The notes below the pieces were generated by a model. It saw only the letters and a list, made by a program, of their open reading frames with translations, was not told where the DNA came from and searched no databases. Made by a program: the position numbers and the translations under genes. A stretch of DNA of 64,000 nt. Source: Strongylocentrotus droebachiensis. Lineage: Eukaryota > Echinodermata > Echinoidea > Camarodonta > Strongylocentrotidae. Of this stretch, positions 55,141 to 64,000 are shown one piece after another. Location: NCBI GenBank assembly GCA_035222895.1, contig JAVYIG010001036.1, forward strand, positions 248,001 through 312,000, given 5' to 3'. How positions within the stretch are numbered: the first letter of the stretch is position 1; every line of letters begins with the position of its first letter.

Positions 55141-58100
55141 ACTGATGTTCTTTCACACTTGCATAATAAAATGCTAACGCTCACAAATTATGTTCACCTC
55201 TCCCCAGAACAACAAAAGAACTGCAAATACTATTGTAATAATCAACATTTTTTTCTTCTATTATATTTCCTCCCCTGCCGCCTTTATATACCTATACATC
55301 AATAACAGGAAATAGCTTCACGATTCTTTACCTTTATTTAATTAAGACTCACGAAAATGGAAATATAATATATAGCATAATTGATGTGCTTAAACATTAT
55401 AGAAGACTCGCATAATTATAAATGATTGTAAAATTAATTTGATACGATCTGATTTGATTCCACACTCAACCCCAAATTCTCTCTTGCTCGGTATTCAACC
55501 AAGATTAGCGCTCACAAACATTTCTATCAGAATATTTTCTGGTTAGAATGTAATTATACAAACAATACGGGATACTAAAATGCAAGCCTTTTAACATATT
55601 TAATACCTGGCAACAACGTGCTCCATAACTTAAAGAATATACTCCGAATAGAACGAAGAGTGAATATTAGAAAGGAATTGCTTCATTAGACAGCTTAATT
55701 TTTCGGCACCAGGGGCAAAACCGTCCTAGAATTTCGGTACCTCCCCCGCATAATCCATTTTCTATTTTATCCCTCTTCAGATGGTTTCTCAATATTTTAC
55801 ACAATTTAAGGACAAAAGATGAATGATAAAAATAAAACAAAATAAGAGCACTAGCCAAGACAATCATGCATCGATCGAGGGTATGACTGAAGAAAGCTGG
55901 GAGGTACGGGACATTCAATTCCCGTCCACTCCCCCGGGGTAACAACGAGAAAAACAATTCTCGGATACAGCGGGGAATGAAATATATTAGTTTCCCACCA
56001 AGATACAGGAAAACGTAATCATTCTATTGATGAAAGGAGATGGGAACAGTAAAATAAAAGAAAGGAGAAACGGGGGGGGGGGGGTCGTTCATTTTTATTG
56101 GAATGAAAATACGTCTCATTTTCAAATTGTGCGTAGCATTAGAACCAAAAGCACTGATCATTCAAAATGTCAAACCTCAAGACATGTTTCACTTGAATTT
56201 TTTGTTGACCACACAAGGATTAATTCGGTGACAAAAAAGAATAGATGTTGTCTTTGTTTTTAGTCTTGAAGCAGCCATGAAAGGTCATGTTTTATATTAT
56301 TATATTATGCTTTTGTAATTTGCATTTGATGACGATTTTTTTTTCTTTCCTGTTATTGTTCCAAACGATGGCAATTTTAAAACGAATCATCAAGAATTCA
56401 ATACAATTAATTCTCGAGCCAAAAGAACCCGATTCAATTCTTATAGAACATAATTAACTGACAGAATTAGCCCATTTTGGAAGACACAACACATGAACGC
56501 TCTTATCTCGCGTCACATGCGGATCTTTTGAAAGACATATTTACAGGACATGTAGTTCAACTCGCCTTAGGCAATGTGGAGAGATAGATGGGGAATTGAG
56601 ATGCCATTAATCACTTTACCATCTAGTCATAGAGGAAGAGAGAGGATAAGTATTTATCCGGTGGCGCAGAGAGCCGCTAAAGCAGGCTATGATGTCGGCA
56701 GAGTTGGAGAATTAGGGGAGCTCATCTCTCATAGAATTCGTCTTAAAGTGACCAATTAAACTATAAATGTTGATTTTTACACCTGCCCTGAGCCAACGGA
56801 TTCCATGCATGTTAGGATACGACTTACATTGAGCAATGGGGAAAGTAGCTCCTCACGATTTTTGCAGGAATGTAGTCGAAGATTTAAATTACAACAAAAC
56901 TATATCAACAGTGCGGTTCTTCTAATAAATCCTTTAACAATAAGGGCGCATTTTGTTAGCTTTCTTTGAATTTCAACTTATCAAAGAAACTTCGCTCATT
57001 TTAGGAATCTAAAGTAATTTGCGCCTGGTGTTGTTAATCAATTGTCCAACATGTCAGAATGAGTCTCTTATCGTTAACATAGCTTTGATCATTATAAACA
57101 CAAGTTTTAATTTACTTCGTTACCATTTTGCTTAAACATACATCGACAATCAATTAAATTCTTCCTCATATTCGTGTTTATCTTGTTTCATCTTGGTCAA
57201 CATTTGTTATCATCATATCCATGAGCTGCATTTGTTAATACTACTCATGTAAACACAAGACAATTTCATTTACGATGTTTGGAGTTGAAGATAAGTGGCA
57301 TTAAATGAATTGAATAACCAAATGTAGTTATGACATTACGTAAGTGATCTCGGATCACTGTGAAGCAACTGGTCCATATGGTACACAAATGTGCTCTTCC
57401 GAGTAAACTATATAGGTAATTCGTTTATTCGCATGAGCAATGGCCGTGTCTTAAGCTCGACTTTCGAGGACAGCTAGGTTGGCATATATCAAATGTACTT
57501 TGCATGAAAAATGAAACCATTCCTGTCTTGGGGGTGACACAGTTCGTGATAAGTTAAACGTATGATGACGCCGAACTTGTGGCGCCGAAGTCACACGAAC
57601 CTGGTTGAAATACTGACACCGGTTCCATCGCATGGCCTGTGGTTTGTTATGAGGGGTATGCGGCTGTTGGCGCCACTCGTTCATGTGGATTTATATATTC
57701 CAATTGCCCTTTCTTTCCGCCATGTCGGAATGACACGCCGCAAATTCAGGTCAAAGAGTTTAACTGGCACCGGGAAAACATAGATTTGTCAAATTTCTAA
57801 AGAATGTAATCGGTTGGAGACAAATGCTTAAATTGCACGTCGATGTATTGACGTTTTACGAGGAGAGACAAATAAAAGCTCACCAATGTCGGTCACATAC
57901 ATGTACTTATATCAAAACGACAACGGGATTGCCTATGAAATATAATAATGCAAAGCGATTGAAAGTTCTAGAAAAAGAGGAAACAGAACAACAACAAGAA
58001 AGATGATTAGCAAAATATAATATCTATTTGTGTGCTCCATCCCTGTCACTCTGAAGTATAAACATCATTGTTTTTAAACAAGATATGATATCATTTGCTT

Positions 58101-60066
58101 ATCACAGATGTATTCTTGACTTGCTTGAAGCAAAGTAAACCAGGTGTGACAGATATATTAAGCAAATGTTGTTTTTCGCTCAATGCGATAATCATCAGAA
58201 GAAGATAACAATGGCGCAAGTCGAACTGTCTACAAAGTTCTACGCCATGATCCTGCATCAAACTACATGTTTCATTAATCAGGCAACGGGGAATTGTAAT
58301 TGAACGCTCAATCTTTATCAGATCTGCTGTGAGTAACCGTGGAAACAAACAATCGGTTTCTCAAGAGGAATATGGTGTGAAGAGTTTAATCAGGATAGCA
58401 GAGATACAACCATGAATATATGAACAAAATTGTCAAGATTAGTTTTGCAAAGAAGTCTTGTTAATTTACAGGCTTCTTCATACGTTTGTATATTTTAGAT
58501 GTTAAGTCTACACATTTTTTAGATGCTTAAAAGAATCAAGGCTAAAAGATTAAAATAACAGTTCACGAGACCAAAGATTTTTTAAAAACGTTGGTCTAAT
58601 AAATTAATCCGTCTTGACCAAGTCTCGGAAGTTGTCAAACGACCTGAAAAAACTGAAATATCGCAGGCATGCGGTCCATGGACTTTCGCCTTTGTAAACC
58701 TTCAGCCAAGAAGGGTGTCATCTTTTTGAGTTTACAATTTTGTTGTTAATTTTGATTAAATAGGTATGAACACTGTTGTCCGTAGAGTTGAAATAATATT
58801 TATCATGAAATAATTGAGACAATGAGATTTATTTTTGTTATCTTCTCCGAACGTATTTGATCGAAAGAGCCATAGCGAGTGATCAATAAAGTTCTGAGAA
58901 GATCTGAGTATAAACTCAAACTACTATAGAATAAAGCATTACGTACTCACAACCAGGTCATTAAAAGAGGTTACAAAACTATTTCAGCTTCATGGGCAAA
59001 AGTGTAAATCTCATAAATCAATGGAGCTCCCATTAAAATGTGAATCTGTTCTCTTTTCTTAATCATTCTATATTATCCGCCAGCGAAAATCAAATTTGTA
59101 AACCTTTTTTTCCAGGCTACGTATGGAAATTAAGCAGTATAATATTGGAGCTGCATATTGACACATCCCTGTTCTTTAATCGTTTACATTGACATGCTGT
59201 GCATGATGCCGTTGTCCTAAACACACACACACATGACATTTCTGTTCAATTATAGAATGATAAACAGTTTCCCAGACGATATACAGTTTGCTTAACACTC
59301 GGCGGTTTTGATGTTTTCAGCAAAACACAATCATCTTCATCAAGTCACGATGTATTCTCCACGCCGCGAAAATATTATTACAATTACATCCTCAAATTAG
59401 TACTTGATATCTAGTTTATTTGCTTGTGACATTCGGCGAGTTTTTCTTAGGAGGCGGGCGACAGTCTGGATGATAAATTGGCCACGATGAAACGTCTAGC
59501 TTAGATTTAACCATTATGGTTTCATTATAACTCTATCAACACCGCTGTTCTCGTACAATTACTAAAAAGTTTTACCCTTTTCTACCATCGTCGAGGATAC
59601 AATTGAGAGACTTTTAATTTTATTTTCATTTTGCACGACATGATTCTGTATCGTAAGCACCATATCTTAAAAGCTAAGGCGATTACATGCATAAATATTT
59701 GAAGCCAGTTAAAAGAGAATAACTTTAAGTTTTTTTCATTGTATAGCTGAATAATGTGTTTTTCTGTGTATTGTTAATTTCCCCCGTGAAAGAAGTTGGC
59801 CATTTATATTTATTATACGTATCAAGTTTTATGTGAATTGTGCATTCATTTAGCAGTTATATTAAAGGATAATCGAAACTCTGCATTATCTTGGGCAGTG
59901 GGCGGGCGTAGCCACATAGTGAATGATCTATGGTTTGGAGTCTGTTGCTTGTCTTAAGTCTACTCGATGCTCGCTCCGTCTCCGCTGATAAACATGCAAT
60001 AATTGGGTGATTGAACATTAACTCAATTCACTGTTCATTGCGGAAACATTGCATATTAATTTCCCT
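55141..60066. other. Long non-coding stretch, no gene supported
   Basis: Includes a G run at about 56071-56083 and scattered short open frames (for example 56574-56759 and 57562-57783) with no recognisable family or splice context. Nothing else delimited. Confidence 0.45.
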
Positions 60067-60456
60067 TTAAAGATAAAGGTGAGTTCTGGCAGAAATGAGG
60101 AAAAAATTCTCACATAATCAAACGAAACTAACACTGAATGTTCAAGATTACAAATAAACGTCATTTGCCAAACAATTTTGGTAGAAAATGTATAATGGCT
60201 GAGTAATGACAAGAGAAAGATTAGGAAATCAAGATTAGTAGCCCCGACATTATTTGTGTAGTCCCATACACATCTTACTGTGTACAGTGTTTGTTACTTA
60301 CCAAGACTGGGCCAAATTCATTGTGACGTTGATGACTCCAGAACATTGCAGTACACACCAATACTTCCATGCTACATGATCAACTTTTTTTGATCCATTC
60401 CACACCTTTTCTTTCATAATGCAATCGGATGACCAGAACTCACCTTTATCTATAAG
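60067..60456 (+). mobile_element. TIR element family R2, copy 3 (390 bp)
   Basis: Ends TTAAAGATAAAGGTGAGTTC (left) and GAACTCACCTTTATCTATAA (right) are inverted with near-perfect pairing. This is the best-preserved copy of the family and lies in the same orientation as the one at 50206, about 9.9 kb away. Confidence 0.85.
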
Positions 60457-60955
60457 GACAAGGGCCGTGTTTGAAACCTCATACTTCACTGGGCGCTACC
60501 TTACAATGATAGTAGGGCTTCTTGGTCTGCTTCAACATAATAATTAGTTCGCTCTAATTGGACATTCAACATTGAATCGCAAACATTATATTTTTGAAAC
60601 CATAGAATAATTTTTTTTTCTCCATAAAATGCCTTTAAATAAATACATTTTATGGCGGTGTTACACAAAATGGCCAAGATGACTTTGGATCCTTAGTAGA
60701 ATCAGGCTAGTGACGAAAATAAAAACATGATAGCTCATTTCATCTATACCTAGCGCCATAATTTCAATTTGTATTTCTCTGAATATCCAAATAATTCCAG
60801 ATATTGACTGTTTAGTGATCGTTAGTCATGATTAGTCATGGAGAACATACATGTAGACATTGACTTACGGTCGTTTCAAGTGATTATCTTTCTTTGTGAT
60901 TGATTTTCTCAAAGGGCTAATGAGTGAAACAAAACGGTAGATTAACACTCTTAAT
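60457..60955. other. Non-coding stretch, no gene seen
   Basis: No recognised feature. Confidence 0.5.
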
Positions 60956-61012
60956 ATGATTGCACGGCCCCAAGAGATAACAGTATTGACACTGACGAGG
61001 TTACCTTTGATA
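60956..61012 (+). mobile_element. SINE 3' end fragment
   Basis: ACGGCCCCAAGAGATAACAG, TATTGACACTGACGAGG and TTACCTTTGATAC follow the order of the 3' ends of the SINEs at 48723 and 53750. It leads into the ATT/AGT microsatellite, as a SINE tail would. Confidence 0.6.
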
Positions 61013-61029
61013 CAAAATAGGAATTCTAT

Positions 61030-61070
61030 CATTATTATTATTAGTAGTAGTAGTAGTAGTAGTAGTAGTT

Positions 61071-61103
<33 letters not shown>

Positions 61104-61205
61104 ATATTATTGTTATTATTATTATTAATATTATTATTTTCATCATTATCATTATTAATCACACTAATACAACAACAACTACTACTACTACTACTACTAT
61201 TACTA
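61030..61205. repeat. (ATT)n, (AGT)n and (ACT)n compound microsatellite
   Basis: ATT triplets, about 70 bp of AGT, ATT again, then ACT near 61176-61203. AGT on one side and ACT on the other are complementary, so this can fold back. Ser/Ile/Leu/Asn-rich frames are artefacts. Confidence 0.93.
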
Positions 61206-63139
61206 TGATAGCATGTTGCATTAAACCTATATAGTGTTGGATCCAGCAAGTTAAGAGTGTAAATCTACGATTTTGAAATGTCCTTCCATTCATTTCTAAA
61301 TGGCGATTTAACAATTTACTTTTTTTGGGGGTAAATTTGTGTTCGATATTTTAAAAAAAATAATTCCTACCTTATTCTATTATCATTTTCCTTCAGGTAG
61401 AGACCATCGGAGCATGATTTTCGCCGATTGAGCGGTGGAGGCAGTCCAAAGGAGTTAAAAGTGATAGATTCCATGTTAAAGACATCAAGACCAAGGGCTA
61501 GATGCGAAGATGGTCCAGAAGAATACCATGTCCACCAAAGATTGGAACACAATATGAAATCTTCCCGTGCCACAATTCGGACTTGCTCAAGTAATCAAGT
61601 GGCCCGTTAAAACCTTGCAGCAGCGCCGTCGCTTACTTATTAATTTTTATTTTCAACCTTGGACGCGTCACAATCTGAGATTGTTAATACTGACACCCAA
61701 TGGATGAGGAAGATGCCAGACTAGAGAAAAAAAGGGATGGGCAAAAGATATAAGGAGATGGGAGGAGGGAAAGAAATGGAGATAGGGGGTAGTGAGGAGT
61801 CAAATCATAGGGGCGATAACGAGGGCACTGGGTATGCGAGAGAACAAGGCAATAGATAGTGAGGGGAGGGATCCGGAGGAGTTGTTTCATGTTATTTTCA
61901 CCTTTCCTTTTCCCTATCCTTTTCCATTTTCTATACATCTCTCTCCCTATTTTTTTCTTCTTTTTCGCCATTTGATGGGGAAGGGGCACGAGCCCCCATA
62001 CCTTATTTGGCTTCGCCACTGTTTGGGAGGGCAAAGTGATTATCATGTTGGTATCTTTTCATTGTCGTCGTGGAGGATGAAATCTCTACGGTATTATCTT
62101 GCCTTTGGGCTTTTAGAGATGGGTTTGAGAAGGCTTTCAGGGATATTAATCGAGTTCTGGGCGGTGGAGCTGGGAGCGAGCGTGATGGAATAGAGGAGAG
62201 AAACACTGTCTCTACGTCACAGTTGATTGAGAGCGCGAACCACGCTTCAGGGACCTTTCAGAGTCCGTGCTAACTGACCGCTCAGTATAGACATGATAGG
62301 TCGGATCGTGTACGCATTATAGGCAAGGTAATGCGATATCCTAAAAGTGGATGACGCTCAATTTGATGATTAATTCTCATGTGATATTAATTTCCGATGC
62401 ATTATGGAAGAGCTACAAATGTTAGGAGGTTATACAAAATGGGAAAATCAGTCGCAAAACCCCACTGGGAGCTGTTAAATGGGTTTTAAAGCGATCTCAT
62501 GTAATTACCCCTCCCCCCCCCCCCCATGCCCTCCACCCCCCCCCCCCCCCCCCAAAGTCGAAAATTCTTGCTTACAAGCAATCAAAAGACATTTCAAGAA
62601 AGCTTGAATAGCGTAAATCTATTCCCTTCAGACATGTTTGTAATTCTAGAAATTACATTGTATCAATAAAACAATAGCCTTCTGTTGTAATTCATTGTTT
62701 CCCTATAAATCTTTCCACTTTTGTTTCACTAGAAGACTTCCAAGGTGTACATAGACTCTTTTTAGTTCTGGTAATGACCCCAACAATCCTCAAATAAACC
62801 ACATGTTTGATTTGAATGTTAGAAATCCATAAACAAAAATGACTACATTTACTTCATCTATATGTGTTATTTTTCACAACAAAAAAAAGGAAATTGCTAT
62901 ACCCAAAATACTTTTTATGTTTTATAATATTTAGAGAATATTCCTAATTAAAAAATCTAGATATGGGTATGTTGGATATTACACAGCGATAAAGTAAAAA
63001 AAATGAAGTGTGAGTCATCTTCAATTGGCGAGAAAACTGCCATATTGCTTGTAAACACATTGAAGTGATCGCATGTAACTAGCAAAGGAGGGTTCGGTAC
63101 GAACGTTAGATGAAATAATAAACAGACAGTCAAACATTA
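61206..63139. other. Stretch without a supported gene
   Basis: A consensus-like acceptor (TATTATCATTTTCCTTCAG, ending at about 61396) precedes a locally GC-richer block at 61397-61620, but every plus-strand frame is soon stopped. Frames at 61428-61610 and 62070-62273 are non-repetitive yet unrecognised. Two C-rich tracts lie at about 62510-62553. A short unconfirmed exon here cannot be excluded. Confidence 0.4.
62508..62555. repeat. Double C-rich tract
   Basis: Two runs of about 14 and 17 C separated by ATGCCCTCCA. Confidence 0.92.
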
Positions 63140-63331
63140 AACAGATATTGACTGGTAGGGTGTGTAACATAACATTGTTTGGACCACCAAACAAGAAGCT
63201 GTATTTTCCCAAAGGTGTTATATTTTCACAAAGGGTGCAGCGCTGAGCGAAAAAATGATCGCGAGAGAAAATATAACTCCTGTGCAGTCCAAAAGTGTTT
63301 TATAACACATCCTTAGCAGTCAATATCTGTT
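63140..63331. mobile_element. Palindromic inverted-repeat element (about 190 bp)
   Basis: Outer ends AACAGATATTGACTG and CAGTCAATATCTGTT are perfect inverted copies. Inner pairs include GTGTGTAACATAA with TTATAACACAT, TTGGAC with GTCCAA, and TTATATTTTC with GAAAATATAA around a CGCTGAGCGA centre. Non-coding; MITE-like. Confidence 0.85.
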
Positions 63332-64000
63332 ATATCAGATAGTCGTGATTACTCTTTGCTTATGAAATCAAGGATATTTTGGGATCTCATGCCTTAATTT
63401 TTTCTCGAGCCATCCAGCTTGCGGCTAGACAATGCAGACAATCAATATAACATCGGAAAATGACCGGGAGGGAAATGTACTGATTAAAAACCTTGCAATT
63501 TGTATCACGTGACCAGCTGGGCACCAATCAAAAATATATATGAATCTGTAACAGCTGTAAAATACAGGATTCACGTTATATATAAATGTATACATTCAAC
63601 GCATAGCACGTAATATTGTCCACTAATTCATGGAAGGTGAATATTTAGCTACATTGTAAAGCTTGATTTGCTGATTACTTTCGCTGAGACACGCTGCACC
63701 AAGGACAAACATTTACACTTGCAATCCCTACATAGCAGTTCAAGGTTTGGTGTTAGTTTTGCCAGTGTCGGATTTAAGGGTGGGGGAAAAAACACGGAAA
63801 TTTTGAAAATAGGAAACCATAATAAAACGGACGAGAAAAGAAGATGACCCTTTCTTCCCCCCCCCCCCTTTAACGATATATTTTCATGTCACTATACGTC
63901 ACTTACCATCGTGATCAAACTGTACGCAAAAAAGAGGGGGGAAATAGTCCTCCCCCCCCCCCCCTCCCCCAAATTCAAGAATATATTTCGAGCTTTTGAT
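63332..64000. other. Non-coding stretch to window end, with C-rich tracts
   Basis: AGTGTCGGATTTAAGGGTGG at about 63764 resembles the left edge of the poly-G element family. C runs follow at about 63858-63869 and 63951-63964. Any matching right end lies beyond the window. Confidence 0.4.

Noticed and set aside
60865-61249. Ser-, Leu- or Asn-rich frames on both strands
   Set aside because: Product of the AGT/ATT/ACT microsatellite.
61397-61620. Plus-strand exon after a good acceptor at 61396
   Set aside because: All three frames are stopped early except a 60-codon frame starting inside. No donor or family recognised.
1-64000. CRISPR arrays, phage defence or prokaryotic operons
   Set aside because: No regularly spaced identical direct repeats with unique spacers and no gene clusters. 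Splice sites, SINEs, LINE and microsatellites mark animal nuclear DNA.

Overview
The window looks like nuclear DNA of a marine animal, most probably an echinoderm such as a sea urchin. It is AT-rich, almost devoid of long open reading frames, rich in microsatellites and unusually long oligo-G/oligo-C tracts, and full of short tRNA-derived SINEs and terminal-inverted-repeat elements. The taxon is inferred from the general style of the repeats, not from a marker gene. No operon, prokaryotic cassette, CRISPR array, rRNA gene or functional tRNA gene is visible.

Only one long coding sequence is present: a 998-codon endonuclease/reverse-transcriptase ORF (17809-20805) of a CR1/L2/Jockey-type LINE with all key catalytic residues intact. 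Its 3' UTR ends near 21460 in an ATCAA-type tail. Host-gene evidence is thin. There is a probable first coding exon on the minus strand (12377-12091) with a good splice donor, and a probable 198-nt exon or exon relic on the plus strand (54351-54548) that carries an internal frame disruption. Neither product is recognised. A promoter-like cluster lies near 45885-46080.

Most of the readable structure is mobile DNA. Two larger DNA-transposon-like elements can be delimited by their ends: 28481-30839 (36-bp inverted termini, ATTT duplication, carrying a dense CTATTGG array with its own inverted edges) and 39424-42037 (40-bp inverted termini, subterminal AGATTCACC repeats at both ends, a roughly 300-bp internal fold-back and a separate perfect 41-bp hairpin). 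A 473-bp poly-G/poly-T element sits inside an ACT microsatellite at 48159-48631. Several short families recur within the window: a 'CTCAGTCACACCGCC' MITE (four copies), a roughly 390-bp element with 'AAAGATAAAGGTGAGTTCTGG' ends (three copies), a roughly 270-340-bp interspersed repeat (four copies), tRNA-derived SINEs (at least six), and isolated palindromic elements at 22069, 43822, 51503 and 63140. Tandem arrays lie at 2795-3150 and 42206-43040.

Layout: 1-12 kb, intergenic or intronic DNA with repeats; 12 kb, minus-strand exon; 12.4-17.5 kb, sparse; 17.6-21.5 kb, LINE; 22-28 kb, SINEs and a MITE; 28.5-30.8 kb, TIR element; 31-39 kb, sparse plus microsatellites; 39.4-42 kb, fold-back transposon; 42-46 kb, tandem repeat, MITEs and possible promoter; 48-55 kb, dense repeat cluster plus a probable exon; 55-64 kb, sparse with a few repeats. 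Nothing in the window amounts to a multi-gene system. The unusual content lies in repeat architecture.
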